From contig JAISNN010000040.1 in assembly GCA_031276195.1 (NCBI GenBank), forward strand, positions 1 through 37,163: a stretch of DNA of 37,163 bases, written 5' to 3'. The first letter of the stretch is position 1. The number at the start of each line of letters is the position of its first letter. The notes under the pieces are model-generated. The model saw only the letters and a program-made list of their open reading frames with translations. It was not told where the DNA came from and made no database searches. Origin of the DNA: Clostridiales bacterium (GTDB taxonomy: Bacteria > Bacillota > Clostridia > Christensenellales > JAISNN01). A program made the position numbers and the translations under genes. Positions 1 through 8,904 of this stretch are shown one piece after another.

Positions 1-151
1 CCGTATGACATCTGTTACAACATATGCTACACGAAAGCCGTCCTCTTTTTCAAACTTTTTCATATCCGTATCTCCATTTTTACATAAGTTTTCAATATAA
101 CTTCCGGCGTAAAGGTCAACGCGGACGGAGAAAAATAAGATCCGGAAAGAC

Positions 152-175
152 GCCGTTTCGTTTGAGCGATACGGC
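152..175 (-). terminator. Possible terminator of the ribosomal supercluster after rplQ
   Basis: On the minus strand, about 10 nt past the rplQ stop, GCCGTATCG pairs with CGAAACGGC (nine positions, one A-A mismatch) around a six-base loop. The following sequence is only weakly U-rich (GTCTTTCC), so this may be a weak terminator or a 3'-end stabilising hairpin. I see no gene in the rest of positions 1-184. Confidence 0.35.
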
Positions 176-184
176 TTTTAAAAC

Positions 185-694
185 CTACACCAATTCCAAA
201 ACCGCCATTTCGGCGTTGTCGCCGCGGCGTGTCCCGAGTTTTATGATTCTGGTATAGCCGCCGCCTTGACCTAAGTCTTCGGCTCTTTTTCTGTATATCG
301 GGGCGTAGTCGTCGAATATTTTTTGAATCAGCGGATGGTTTATATCCTTTGTTCTGTCGACGAAGGCGGCTTTTTTCTCGCCGCGCTGTCTTTGTTCTTG
401 GACGTCGTAGAGCGACGCCATAAGTTTACGTCTTGCGCTTAGTTTTCGCGGACCGTCGTTGACGAACTTGACGGGTACGGGGTCGCCGTTCAAGTTATAC
501 CTCGTCTTTGAAACCTCGACTTGATCGTCGTAGGTTTTGACGGCGAGTGTGATAAGTTTTTCGGCGATTTTGCGAACCTCTTTCGCTCTGTCGACTGTCG
601 TTTCTATTTTTCCGTACCAAAGCAAATCCGTAACCTGTCCTTTCAGGACGGCAAGTCTTTGGTCTGTCGGTCTTCCTAATTTTCTGTTTGCCAT
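185..694 (-). CDS. rplQ: 50S ribosomal protein L17 (long form)
   Basis: L17 of the large subunit, which sits near the peptide exit tunnel. The N-terminus (GRPTDQRLAVLKGQVTDLL) and the C-terminus (GGGYTRIIKLGTRRGDNAEMA) match the family well. At 169 residues it is longer than the usual 110-130. The extra sequence lies in the middle, roughly residues 53-125, between the LITLA helix and the GGYTRI strand. Long L17 proteins of this kind occur in some Clostridia, so I read this as a lineage insertion rather than an error. It is the last gene of the supercluster, 281 bp downstream of rpoA, a gap filled by a duplicated hairpin unit. Confidence 0.96.
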   Translation of the reverse strand: MANRKLGRPTDQRLAVLKGQVTDLLWYGKIETTVDRAKEVRKIAEKLITLAVKTYDDQVEVSKTRYNLNGDPVPVKFVNDGPRKLSARRKLMASLYDVQEQRQRGEKKAAFVDRTKDINHPLIQKIFDDYAPIYRKRAEDLGQGGGYTRIIKLGTRRGDNAEMAVLELV

Positions 695-714
695 AAGATT
701 ATTTCTCCATTCAA

Positions 715-864
715 AAATGCGGTTTAACTCTTTTGTTTCAAGAGTAATATTTATCTCTAATTATTCCCTTACGCGGAAAAGATTTCAAAAAATGCGGTCT
801 GACTCTTTTGCTTTAAGAGTAACTTTTATTTTTGATTATTCCGTTACGCGGGAAAAGATTTCAA
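715..864 (-). repeat. Two tandem 75-bp units between rpoA and rplQ
   Basis: Unit 1 (715-789) and unit 2 (790-864) are imperfect direct repeats with an exact period of 75. Both start AAATGCGGT and end with GGAAAAGATTTCAA-type sequence. Each unit contains an inverted repeat (ACTCTT, 7-nt loop, AAGAGT), so the rpoA-rplQ mRNA spacer would carry two similar small hairpins. No coding capacity is apparent. Confidence 0.85.
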
Positions 865-975
865 GCGGAAAAGGTTTTCAAAAGGTATAAAAATATCGCG
901 GTATTCTCGTTTTTCGCCTCAAAAATTCGTTTATCAAGGCTTTAAAAGACGCGCCGCAGCCGTTTATACTCCCGA

Positions 976-1923
976 TTATTCGTCTTTTCCGAGCAGTCCC
1001 AACCCCATATCGTTCAATTTTTTGATGACTTCTTCGAGGGATTTTCTGCCGAGATTTCTGACTTTCAGCATATCGTCCTCCGATTTTCTCGTCAAGTCTT
1101 CCACGGTATGGATATTCGCGCGCTTCAAGCAGTTGTAAGAGCGGACGGAAAGATCCAAATCCTCTATGGACATTTCCAGCAATTTATGCTTTCTGTCGCT
1201 GTCGCGGCTGACCAATATGTCGTTGTTTTTCATATTTTCGACGAGATCGATAAAGGGGCTTAGGTGGTCGTTCATAATTTTTGCGGAGAGGCTGATGACC
1301 TCTTTCGCGCCCGTCGTGCCGTCCGTCAAGACTTCCAGCGTCAGTTTGTCATAGTCGATACTTTGTTCGACGCGGGTGCTTTCCACGGTATAGTTGGCTT
1401 TTTCGACGGGTGTATAGATCGAATCGATCGCGATATAGCCTATCGGCGCGTTTTTGTCCTTATTTTCGTTTGCTCCGACGTAGCCTCTGCCGTTTCCGAT
1501 CGTGATGATGAGATCGATTTTCGCGTTGTCGCTGAGCGTGCATATATAGAGATCGGGATTTAAGATCTCGACCTCGGGGTCTTCGGTTATGTCGGACGCG
1601 TAGACCGGTCCCTCGACGCTCTTGCTCAGCGTCAATTGTTTTTTGGTCATATCGACGGGATTCCACTTCAACGCCAAACTTTTGATATTCAAGATAATTT
1701 CGGAGACGTCCTCGCGGACTCCCGGAATCGTCGAAAATTCGTGCTTAACGCCCTCGATTTTGATTCCCTGCGCCGCCGTTCCGGGCAAAGCGGAGAGCAA
1801 AATTCTTCTCAAAGCGTTGCCGAGAGTGGTGCCGTAGCCGCGTTCTAAGGGCTCGACGATGAATTTTGCGTATGATTTGTCTTCGCTTTCCTCGAAAACT
1901 ATTTTGGGTTTAATCATTTCCAT
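976..1923 (-). CDS. rpoA: DNA-directed RNA polymerase subunit alpha
   Basis: The alpha subunit dimerises to nucleate RNA polymerase assembly. The N-terminal domain (about residues 1-235) shows the conserved PLERGYGTTLGNALRRILLS dimerisation segment. A linker leads to the C-terminal domain (about 250-310), whose helix-hairpin-helix LRSL-like and NLGRKSLEEV segments contact UP elements and activators. The length of 315 is typical. ATG at 1923 has GGAGG 12 nt upstream; a second ATG two codons later is possible. It sits between rpsD and rplQ in the alpha-operon part of the cluster. No irregularities. Confidence 0.98.
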   Translation of the reverse strand: MEMIKPKIVFEESEDKSYAKFIVEPLERGYGTTLGNALRRILLSALPGTAAQGIKIEGVKHEFSTIPGVREDVSEIILNIKSLALKWNPVDMTKKQLTLSKSVEGPVYASDITEDPEVEILNPDLYICTLSDNAKIDLIITIGNGRGYVGANENKDKNAPIGYIAIDSIYTPVEKANYTVESTRVEQSIDYDKLTLEVLTDGTTGAKEVISLSAKIMNDHLSPFIDLVENMKNNDILVSRDSDRKHKLLEMSIEDLDLSVRSYNCLKRANIHTVEDLTRKSEDDMLKVRNLGRKSLEEVIKKLNDMGLGLLGKDE

Positions 1924-2151
1924 ATGAAATAAGGTCCTCCGTTCAAAAATAAAACTGCCGGTTCGACGGCGTTCCCGCCGTTTTTTTACCGAATATCAAT
2001 ACCGTTTCACCTTAAAAACAGCCCTCCGCCTTTCGGAATTTACCGAACGAAACGCGCTAAAATTGTACGCAATGAAACAATTTTTCGCCGTTTTGCGGTC
2101 AAAAAACCGGCAAAAAGGGATATTTTAAATAATAAAACGGTAAAAAGAGAA

Positions 2152-2781
2152 TTACCTCGAATACAATTCGACGATCAAGTGATCGGCGATCGTGAAGTCG
2201 ATATCCTCTCTTTGCGGAAGCGCGATAACCTTGCCCTTCAACGCTTCGGTGTCGAATTCCAGCCATTTGGGTATGCTCGACGAGGGGCGCGACCCTTTTA
2301 TGTCGGCGAATACGGCTTTGTCCTTTTTGTTTTCCTTGACGGTGATTTCGTCGCCCGCTTTGACTAAGTAGGAGGGGATGTTGACGTTCACGCCGTTGAC
2401 GCATACCAAGCCGTGCGATACGATCTGACGCGCCTGCGCGCGCGAAATGCCGAGTCCCAATCTGTATGCGACGTTATCCAGCCTTCTTTCTATGAGCATA
2501 AGCATATTTTCGCCCGTCATACCGCGCATCGTTTCGGCTTTTTCGTAATAGCGTTTGAATTGCTTTTCCAAAATCCCGTAAACTCTTTTGGTCTTTTGCT
2601 TTTCTCTTAATTGGAGCGAATACTCCGAAACCTTTTTCTTTCTCGCCGCGCCGTGCTGCCCGGGAGGAGTGATCCTGTGGGTGAACGCGCATTTCGACGA
2701 ATAGCATCTCTCGCCTTTCAAGAATAGTTTTGCCCCCTCTCTTCTGCAAAGGCGGCATACCGAACCTGTATATCTTGCCAT
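2152..2781 (-). CDS. rpsD: 30S ribosomal protein S4 (zinc-type)
   Basis: S4 is a primary 16S rRNA-binding protein that nucleates 30S body assembly. The N-terminus has a C-x2-C-x13-C-x4-C zinc motif (Cys9, 12, 26, 31), marking the C+ form. The S4 RNA-binding domain follows at about residues 98-160 ([21 protein letters not shown]). The length of 209 is standard. In many bacteria S4 represses its own operon by binding its leader; here the candidate leader lies upstream of rpsM (3589-3957). It begins 12 bp after rpsK and is followed by a 228-bp spacer to rpoA. Confidence 0.98.
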   Translation of the reverse strand: MARYTGSVCRLCRREGAKLFLKGERCYSSKCAFTHRITPPGQHGAARKKKVSEYSLQLREKQKTKRVYGILEKQFKRYYEKAETMRGMTGENMLMLIERRLDNVAYRLGLGISRAQARQIVSHGLVCVNGVNVNIPSYLVKAGDEITVKENKKDKAVFADIKGSRPSSSIPKWLEFDTEALKGKVIALPQREDIDFTIADHLIVELYSR

Positions 2782-2793
2782 ATAAAAATCCTC

Positions 2794-3198
2794 CTATAAC
2801 CGTCTGCGCTTCGGCGGACGGCAACCGTTGTGCGGAATCGGCGAAACGTCTTTTATGGACGTAACCTCGAAGTCGTAAGTTTGAAGTGCGCGGATAGCGG
2901 ATTCTCTGCCCGCTCCGGGACCTTTGACGAAGACCTCGACCGTTCTCATACCCATATCTTTCGCGACCTTAGCCGCGTCCTCCGCCGCCGCTTGCGCCGC
3001 GAACGGGGTGCTTTTTTTGGAACCCTTAAATTTCAACTTTCCCGCGCTCGACCAAGAAACCGCGTTTCCCTTGACGTCGGTAAAAGTTACGATCGTGTTG
3101 TTAAAGGAGGAATGAATATGCACGGCTCCCTTGTCAACGCGCTTTATATCCTTGCGTTTTTTGACGACTTTTTTTACATTCTGATTTGAAGCAGCCAT
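2794..3198 (-). CDS. rpsK: 30S ribosomal protein S11
   Basis: S11 lies on the 30S platform and helps form the mRNA exit region with S7 and S18. It contains the family hallmarks [20 protein letters not shown] and the C-terminal [16 protein letters not shown] length of 134 is usual. The very basic N-terminus ([13 protein letters not shown]) is typical of rRNA-binding tails. It sits 12 bp downstream of rpsM, indicating co-transcription. Confidence 0.98.
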   Translation of the reverse strand: MAASNQNVKKVVKKRKDIKRVDKGAVHIHSSFNNTIVTFTDVKGNAVSWSSAGKLKFKGSKKSTPFAAQAAAEDAAKVAKDMGMRTVEVFVKGPGAGRESAIRALQTYDFEVTSIKDVSPIPHNGCRPPKRRRL

Positions 3199-3210
3199 TA
3201 TTTTATCTCC

Positions 3211-3588
3211 TTATTTTTTGACCTTTTTAGCCTTGCTGACCGTGCGCTTCGGACCTTTTCTGGTGCGCGCGTTCGCTCTGGTATTCTGACCGCGGACGGG
3301 CAGACCTTTTCTGTGGCGGATACCTCTGTAACAGCCGATTTCCGTAAGTCTTTTGATATTCATGGAGATCTCTCTTTTGAGATCGCCCTCGACTCTTACG
3401 TTCCTGTCGATATATTCGCGGATAACGCTGATTTGGTCTTCGGTCAAATCCTTGACTCTGACGTCGGGACTGATGTGTACGTCCGCCAAAATCTTATTCG
3501 ACACCGAACGCCCTATTCCGAAGATATAGGTCAAGCCTATTTCAACTCTCTTTTCGCGCGGTAAATCCACGCCTGCGATACGAGCCAT
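3211..3588 (-). CDS. rpsM: 30S ribosomal protein S13
   Basis: S13 is a 30S head protein that forms intersubunit bridges and contacts the P-site tRNA. It starts [26 protein letters not shown] and ends in the basic tail [21 protein letters not shown], both diagnostic. Its length is 125. GGAGG lies 11 nt upstream of the ATG. It is the first gene behind the internal promoter at 3964-3992, with an unusually long leader of roughly 370 nt. Confidence 0.98.
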   Translation of the reverse strand: MARIAGVDLPREKRVEIGLTYIFGIGRSVSNKILADVHISPDVRVKDLTEDQISVIREYIDRNVRVEGDLKREISMNIKRLTEIGCYRGIRHRKGLPVRGQNTRANARTRKGPKRTVSKAKKVKK

Positions 3589-3957
3589 TAATTATGTTAC
3601 CTCCATAACATTATAAACGAATTTGTTTTTTTAGAGCGTTTCGCTCGTTAAAAAAATCTATATGAACGCTAAGGAAAGAAATTTCAAAGCGAAATTCGGA
3701 ATGATGCTTTGAAAATTCAGCCGCTTCCTTTTTTAAAAGCCGCAATTAAAATTGCAACTTTCAGGCGCGAATATCGGGGTTTTTTAGTATTTTATCTCTT
3801 CTTTTTATAACCGCGAAAGGTAAAAAGAATAAAATAACTTAAATTAAGAATTCTCCGTATTTTATCTCTTTTCCGCCCTTTAATTCCGCATTTTTTTATA
3901 AAACGGCGGGTACAAAAAGAGTAAAATAACTCTATATTGATTTAATACAGAGTAAAC
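3589..3957 (-). promoter_or_regulatory. Hairpin-rich 5' leader of rpsM (about 370 nt)
   Basis: No gene is seen here. The transcript predicted from the promoter at 3964-3992 would run through two similar structured units offset by 70 bp. The first (3858-3928) pairs TATTTTA, CTCTTTT and CCGCC with GGCGG, AAAAGAG and TAAAATA. The second (3788-3836) pairs similar arms around a short GC loop. A third small hairpin, GAGCG-AAA-CGCTC, lies at about 3634-3646 near the rpsM ribosome binding site. S4 autoregulation of alpha operons through a leader is known in other bacteria; a role here is inference. Confidence 0.55.
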
Positions 3958-3963
3958 TTGATA

Positions 3964-3992
3964 AGTATAACACGAAACGCATACTTTTGCAA
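3964..3992 (-). promoter_or_regulatory. Sigma-A promoter for the rpsM-rplQ segment
   Basis: On the minus strand a -35 box TTGCAA (3987-3992) and a -10 box TATACT (3964-3969) are separated by exactly 17 bp. It lies between rpmJ and rpsM and would let the alpha-operon part be transcribed separately from the upstream S10-spc genes. Confidence 0.75.
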
Positions 3993-4147
3993 GCGATTTT
4001 AAAGGCTTTTAAAAAAACGCGTATGTTTTTCCCGAAAACACGGAACAAAAAGCCTTTTCCCGCATTTTTTGCCGCGTAAAAAAATCACGCCGCCCGCGCT
4101 TTCAAAACGGACAATTTACGCCTGAATATTTTGAAAGCGAAACGGTA

Positions 4148-4264
4148 TCAACCCTGTCTTTGCTTGTGGCTTTTGTCCTTGCTGCAAATGACCATAATTC
4201 TGCCGTTTCTTTTGATGATTCTGCACTTGTCGCAGATTTTCTTTACCGATGATCTGACTTTCAT
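4148..4264 (-). CDS. rpmJ: 50S ribosomal protein L36 (zinc-type)
   Basis: A 38-residue protein that reads [15 protein letters not shown]... and ends ...[12 protein letters not shown], the classic L36. The zinc ligands Cys11, Cys14, Cys27 and His33 are all present, so this is the C+ zinc-binding paralogue. L36 stabilises helices 89 and 91 near the peptidyl transferase centre. The start is the ATG at 4264 with GGAGTA-like sequence upstream. It follows infA by 158 bp, the usual clostridial order infA-rpmJ-rpsM. A longer reading frame across this locus in another phase is a shadow. Confidence 0.96.
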   Translation of the reverse strand: MKVRSSVKKICDKCRIIKRNGRIMVICSKDKSHKQRQG

Positions 4265-4422
4265 AGTTATATACTCCTCTATCGCTTTGTTTTATTTTTT
4301 TTAAAACCGCCGAACGGTAACTTTTATCGGTCAAAAATATTTGCCGTAAATTTCCGTTCCGCTTTTTTAAACCGGCAATGCCCTTCGCCGATTAAAAAAA
4401 TTGTTTACCATCTTTTCCCGTA

Positions 4423-4644
4423 TTAGTTTTTCGACCGCCAAGTAATACGTCCCTTCGTCAAATCGTAGGGGCTCATCTCGATCGTAACCTTATCGCCCTC
4501 GACGATTTTTATATTATTCAATCTAAGTTTCCCCGAAAGGTAGGCATTGATGATATGTCCGTTGGTCAACTCGACTTTAAAATTTGTGTTGGGCAAAAGT
4601 TCGATAATCTTACCTTCCGCCTCTATAACGTCGTCCTTTGGCAT
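4423..4644 (-). CDS. infA: Translation initiation factor IF-1
   Basis: IF-1 binds the 30S A site during initiation and cooperates with IF-2 and IF-3. The 73-residue sequence is a single OB fold with the conserved [19 protein letters not shown] start and the end [21 protein letters not shown]. It is preceded by a 284-bp spacer of five decaying hairpin repeats and followed by rpmJ. No anomalies are visible in the protein. Confidence 0.98.
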   Translation of the reverse strand: MPKDDVIEAEGKIIELLPNTNFKVELTNGHIINAYLSGKLRLNNIKIVEGDKVTIEMSPYDLTKGRITWRSKN

Positions 4645-4687
4645 AAAAACCCCCGTGTTAAATTAAAAATTAAATTGATTTTTTCGT

Positions 4688-4911
4688 TTTACGAAATTTA
4701 TTAATACCGTTTTTAAACGCTTTTCCGCGTTTTTACGAAATTTATTAATACCGTTTTTAAACGCTTTTCAGCGTTTTTGCGGAATTTTATTAATATCGCT
4801 TTTAAACGCTTTTTTAGCGCGCTTTCCGTAATTTCCGATACCGATTTTTTAAACGCTTTTCAGCCGCTTTTCGCAAACTTATTTAATGTCGCTTCCCCAA
4901 CGTCTTTTCGG
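4688..4911 (-). repeat. Five tandem 44-47-bp hairpin units upstream of infA
   Basis: Units begin at about 4688, 4732, 4776, 4823 and 4868. The first three have a period of 44 and the last two are more decayed. A typical unit reads TTTACGAAATTTATTAATAC followed by CGTTTTTAAACGCTTTTCCGCG. Most units contain an inverted repeat of the form AAACGC-(6 nt)-GCGTTT. The array lies in the transcribed spacer between the KOW-protein gene and infA, so the mRNA would carry a row of small hairpins before the infA start. Confidence 0.85.
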
Positions 4912-4928
4912 CGTTATTTATAAATCTA

Positions 4929-5258
4929 TTAATCTCCGTCTTTCGATATGCCGTCGTTTTCTTTTGCTTCCTCCGCTTTCTTTTCGTTATACGGTCTTAG
5001 CGCGGAACGTATTTCGGCGTCGAACACCGTTTTATCTTCGGCGAACTTATTTTTCAATTTTTCGAGGACGACTCCCGAAATTCTCAAATGCTTAATTTTT
5101 TTCAGTTTCGGTTTTTCGAGTTTTCTGTATTCCCCGTCTGCGATAAAGACAAAGCCCGGTTTTTCGCCCGCCTTGACGACGACGTAATATCTGCCTCCGT
5201 CTCTGCCCGCTCTTGAAAAAACGACCGAACCGGCTTCTATGACCGTAACTTTTTCCAT
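4929..5258 (-). CDS. KOW-domain RNA-binding protein (L14e/L6e-like)
   Basis: This 109-residue protein has an N-terminal KOW segment (VTVIEAGSVVFSRAGRDGGRYYVVV, in two stretches around residues 3-28). A beta-strand region and a lysine/glutamate-rich C-terminal helix follow. Clostridia and related Firmicutes have a small KOW protein of this kind between map and infA; it resembles eukaryotic/archaeal ribosomal L14e and its role is not established. I chose the ATG at 5258 because AAGGG lies 8 nt upstream; an in-frame ATG at 5294 has no good ribosome binding site. The acidic/lysine-rich tail (about residues 85-109) is longer than I would expect. Confidence 0.8.
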   Translation of the reverse strand: MEKVTVIEAGSVVFSRAGRDGGRYYVVVKAGEKPGFVFIADGEYRKLEKPKLKKIKHLRISGVVLEKLKNKFAEDKTVFDAEIRSALRPYNEKKAEEAKENDGISKDGD

Positions 5259-5461
5259 TCGCCTATCCCTTCGCGCATATTCCCTTTCCGGCATTCCGCT
5301 TAAAATTCCAATATCTATCTTAAATTGGTTACAATCCGCGTTCCGTTTAGTCCGCCTACGTACCGCTTTCTCTTAAAATCTCAATGTCCGCATTATCGGT
5401 TATCAAAGCGCATTCTATCCGCCGCGTATATACGATTTTGTTATTCAATTCCGTTCGCGGT

Positions 5462-6214
5462 TTAAAGCGTCAATATTTCCGCTCCGTTATCGGTTATCAA
5501 AATAGTATTCTCATAATGCGCGCACATACTCCCGTCCGCCGTAACGACCGTCCAGCCGTCGTTCAAGACTTTGACCGCGTACGTACCGAGGTTTACCATA
5601 GGTTCGACCGCGAGCGTCATACCCGTTCTCAATCTCACTCCGCGGTTAGGGGTTCCGTAGTTCGGGATATCGGGCGGTTCGTGGAGTTTCGCGCCCACGC
5701 CGTGTCCGATATACGATCTGACGACGCCGTACCCGAATGATTCTATATATTCTCCGATCGCGTGGCACACGTCGCCCAATCTATGGTCGGAATCCGCGAA
5801 CGCGATTCCTTTAAAGAAACTTTCGCGCGTCCGTTCTATCAAGTCGGCGTATTCCTTTTTGATTTCGCCCACGCCGTGCGTTCTCGCCGCGTCGGTATGA
5901 AACCCGTTCAAAAAAACGCCCAAATCGACCTTTACTATATCGCCGTTTTTGATAATTTTTTTCGCGTTCGGAATGCCGTGCAGCAGTTCCTCATTGACGG
6001 AGACGCAAGCCGTTCCCTTAAAGCCGTTGTAGCCCAAGAAAGACGGTTCGGCGTTATGCGCTCTAATGAAGTCGTATGCGATTTTGTCGATATCAAGGGT
6101 ACTCATTCCCTCTTGAATTTTTTCGCCTACGAGGAGATGAGCGTCGCGAAGAATTTTTCCCGAATCTCTCATTATTTCGATTTCTCTTTTGGATTTTATC
6201 GAAATTAAATCCAT
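5462..6214 (-). CDS. map: Methionine aminopeptidase type I
   Basis: Removes the initiator methionine from nascent proteins. The pita-bread fold metal ligands are all present: Asp97, Asp108, His171, Glu204 and Glu235, with the substrate-contacting His79. Motifs KVDLGVFLNGFHTDAAR, GHGVGAKLHEPPDIPNYG and LAVEPMVN are clear. The length of 250 is typical of the short type Ia form, without an N-terminal zinc extension. It lies between adk and the KOW protein. Confidence 0.97.
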   Translation of the reverse strand: MDLISIKSKREIEIMRDSGKILRDAHLLVGEKIQEGMSTLDIDKIAYDFIRAHNAEPSFLGYNGFKGTACVSVNEELLHGIPNAKKIIKNGDIVKVDLGVFLNGFHTDAARTHGVGEIKKEYADLIERTRESFFKGIAFADSDHRLGDVCHAIGEYIESFGYGVVRSYIGHGVGAKLHEPPDIPNYGTPNRGVRLRTGMTLAVEPMVNLGTYAVKVLNDGWTVVTADGSMCAHYENTILITDNGAEILTL

Positions 6215-6264
6215 ACCGCTCCTCTGCCGCGCCTTTGGAATTCAGCCTTTTCAAAGCCGGATTG

Positions 6265-6338
6265 CCGGTTATTAACTTTTACCGGATTATCAACCGAACG
6301 ACCGGTTATTAATCCTTACCGAACGGCTAAACGGATTA
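6265..6338. repeat. Two 37-bp direct repeats in the map-adk spacer
   Basis: CCGGTTATTAA occurs at 6265 and 6302, followed in both copies by a short variable stretch and TTACCG; the period is 37. A third weak echo (CGGATTATTAATT) abuts the adk stop codon. It is another small private repeat in a spacer of the ribosomal supercluster. Confidence 0.6.
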
Positions 6339-6995
6339 TTAATTATACTTTTTTTCCGCCGCCGATACGCGATTCACCGACCGCTGCATCAATATCTTCT
6401 CTATATCTTTAAACACGTCCGCGGAATCTCTTCCCGAATTTACGTTTATCAATTTGTTTTGTTTTTCGTAGTATTCTATTAAGGGCGCGGTCTGCTTATA
6501 ATACGCTTCCATACGCGATTTCACCGTCGTTTCGTTGTCGTCGCTTCTTTGGTAGAGCGATCCTCCGCAAAGCGCGCATTTATCCGCGCCGTTCAAGAGT
6601 GTGATATGCGTAACCGCGGCGCACTCCTTGCAAACGCGTCTGCCCGTCAATCTGTCCATAAGGAGGGTTTCGTCGATTTGGAGGTTCAAGACCTTTTCGA
6701 TTTCCGTGATTCTATCCACGGCTTTCGCCTGTTCGATAGTCCGTGGAAAACCGTCCAAAAGGAAACTGTCCGCGTCTTTAATCACGTCCGCGACTAAGGC
6801 TATAACCAATTCGTCGGGGACGAGCCGTCCGGCGTCCATATATTCCTTGGCTTTTTTTCCTAATTCCGTGCCTTCTTTGATATTTTTTCTCAAAAGGTCG
6901 CCCGTGGAAACGTGCGCGGCGTTAAATTTCGCGGCAATTTTGACGGCTTGCGTCCCCTTGCCCGCGCCGGGCGCGCCCAGCAATATTATTTTCAT
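6339..6995 (-). CDS. adk: Adenylate kinase (zinc lid)
   Basis: Catalyses ATP + AMP to 2 ADP. The P-loop GAPGAGKGTQ is at residues 7-16 and the DGFPRT signature at about 81-86. The LID domain carries Cys122, Cys125, Cys140 and Cys143, a four-cysteine zinc site typical of Gram-positive long-form enzymes. The length of 218 fits. It lies directly after secY, the normal arrangement in spc operons of Firmicutes. Confidence 0.97.
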   Translation of the reverse strand: MKIILLGAPGAGKGTQAVKIAAKFNAAHVSTGDLLRKNIKEGTELGKKAKEYMDAGRLVPDELVIALVADVIKDADSFLLDGFPRTIEQAKAVDRITEIEKVLNLQIDETLLMDRLTGRRVCKECAAVTHITLLNGADKCALCGGSLYQRSDDNETTVKSRMEAYYKQTAPLIEYYEKQNKLINVNSGRDSADVFKDIEKILMQRSVNRVSAAEKKYN

Positions 6996-7109
6996 AGCGT
7001 TACAACCCTTACCCTTATTTACATACGAACGCGCTTAAACTTTATATTTTACCGCGTATTACGGAAAATCCGCGCCGCCGAATAAAAAACGTCCGATAAA
7101 TGATAAATC

Positions 7110-8438
7110 TTATTTCAAGAAACCTTTATAGTGTCTCATCATAAGTTGCGCTTCCAATTGTTTATTAAATTCCAAAGCCACGCTGACGACGATCAAAAGA
7201 CCGGTCGCGCTGAACGCGTTCGACATACCGATTCCGGAGAAAAGCGTTTGGAATATGATCGTCGGGACGAGCATAACGATCGAGAGGAATATCGCGCCGA
7301 AGAAAGTTATTCTGTTGTTGATTTTTTTGAGGTGATCGACGGTGGGTTTTCCGGGTCTTATGCCGGGAATAAATCCGCCGTACTGCTGAATATTTCTCGC
7401 GACGTCCTCGGGATCAAACTGAATTTGAGCGTAAAAATACGCGAAAAACAAAATCAAGCCCGCCATAATGATCGGATACCACGGGGCGTTCATACCCATA
7501 TTCTGAGTGAACCAAACCTCCGCGTCGCTGCCCGGCCAAAAGAGGCTGATAACCATCTGCGGAAACATCATAAAAGAGGACGCGAAGATGATCGGCATAA
7601 CGCCCGAAGCGTTGATTTTGATGGGAATATGCGTGGACTGACCGCCGTACATTTTATTTCCCTTGACTTGTTTGGCGTATTGAACGTTGACCTTTCTGAC
7701 CGCCAAATCGACGTATACGATAAAGAAAAACACTAAACAGACAATGATAATAAAACCTATAATCTGAATTATAACCGCCGTCGCGTCGTCCGCCGCGGGG
7801 AGAGTCGAAAATCCGTTCAAAAGAGCGGAGGTTATCGACGAAAGGATACCGACGAAGATGATGAGGGAGGTTCCGTTTCCGATTCCGTATTCCGTGATTC
7901 TCTCGCCGATCCACATAACGAACGTGCTTCCGCCGACCAGCATTATGACGATAAACATCTGTGAAAAGAACATCGCCGTATTGACCGCGCCTTCCGCTTC
8001 CAGCCCCAAAAAGAGGGGATTTACCGCGCCGCTGTTCGACCAGCTGACGACGATACCGATCGCCTGAACGATTCCGAGACCGATCGCCACGTATCTTGTG
8101 ATTTGAGTCAATTTTCTTCTGCCCTCTTCGCCCTCTTTCGACATCGCGTCGAGTTTCGGGACTATGAGGGTTATGAGTTGCATTATGATGAACGCGTTAA
8201 TGAACGGCAAAATGCCCAGAGCGAAAATCGTTCCGTTGGCGAGCGCTTGACCGTTTACGGCGTTCATAAGTTGGAAAAAACTGTTTTCGTCCGTAAAATT
8301 CTGTTGGATAAAGGCGACGTCAAGACCGGGAATAGGTATATAGGAACCTATTCTGTAAACCAAGAGCATAAACAGCGTCATCAAGATTTTGGTTCTGACT
8401 TCCTTTGTCGTAAAGGCGGATTTTAATGTTTCAAACAT
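7110..8438 (-). CDS. secY: Preprotein translocase subunit SecY
   Basis: SecY is the channel-forming membrane subunit of the Sec translocon. The 442-residue sequence has about ten hydrophobic helices, starts FETLKSAFTTKEVRTKILMT and shows the conserved plug/lateral-gate region (YRIGSYIPIPGLD) and the cytoplasmic loop GIRPGKPTVDHL. Its ATG overlaps the rplO stop codon by one base (TAATG), implying translational coupling. GAGGTG lies just upstream. Confidence 0.98.
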   Translation of the reverse strand: MFETLKSAFTTKEVRTKILMTLFMLLVYRIGSYIPIPGLDVAFIQQNFTDENSFFQLMNAVNGQALANGTIFALGILPFINAFIIMQLITLIVPKLDAMSKEGEEGRRKLTQITRYVAIGLGIVQAIGIVVSWSNSGAVNPLFLGLEAEGAVNTAMFFSQMFIVIMLVGGSTFVMWIGERITEYGIGNGTSLIIFVGILSSITSALLNGFSTLPAADDATAVIIQIIGFIIIVCLVFFFIVYVDLAVRKVNVQYAKQVKGNKMYGGQSTHIPIKINASGVMPIIFASSFMMFPQMVISLFWPGSDAEVWFTQNMGMNAPWYPIIMAGLILFFAYFYAQIQFDPEDVARNIQQYGGFIPGIRPGKPTVDHLKKINNRITFFGAIFLSIVMLVPTIIFQTLFSGIGMSNAFSATGLLIVVSVALEFNKQLEAQLMMRHYKGFLK

Positions 8439-8881
8439 TATTTCACCTCAGCTTTACCGCCGGCTTTCTCAATTATGTCTACCGCAGACTTAGAGAATTT
8501 TTTTGCTTCGACAGTGAGTTTTTTTGTGAGTTCTCCGTTTCCCAAGACTTTGATTCCGTAGGCTTCGACTTTTTTTACGAGTCCCGCGCCGACGAGAGTT
8601 TCGAGATTTACGGTCGCGCCGTTTTCAAATATCTCCAAGTCCGACACGTTTACGACCGTGTATTCTTTTTTGTAGATGTTGGTAAAACCGCGTTTGGGCA
8701 ATCTTCTGGTTATCGGCATTTGACCGCCCTCGAAACCGGGACGGACTCCGCCGCCGCTTCTCGCCCACTGTCCTTTATGACCTTTTGTCGAGGTCTTGCC
8801 CATTCCGGAACCTATCCCTCTGCCGATTCTTTTCGGCTTCGTTTTCGCGCCCGGAGCGGGAGAAAGAGTCTGTATGTCCAT
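8438..8881 (-). CDS. rplO: 50S ribosomal protein L15
   Basis: L15 is a late-assembly 23S rRNA-binding protein. The glycine-rich basic N-terminal tail ([21 protein letters not shown]) and the motif [18 protein letters not shown] are diagnostic. The length of 147 is normal. The stop codon overlaps the secY start by one base. rpmD lies immediately upstream. Confidence 0.98.
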   Translation of the reverse strand: MDIQTLSPAPGAKTKPKRIGRGIGSGMGKTSTKGHKGQWARSGGGVRPGFEGGQMPITRRLPKRGFTNIYKKEYTVVNVSDLEIFENGATVNLETLVGAGLVKKVEAYGIKVLGNGELTKKLTVEAKKFSKSAVDIIEKAGGKAEVK

Positions 8882-8904
8882 TTTATTACCTCCTTTTTAA
8901 AAAA

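Noticed and set aside
4116-4334. A 72-codon minus-strand frame at the rpmJ locus
   Set aside because: It is out of phase with the unmistakable 38-residue L36 with all four zinc ligands at 4148-4264.
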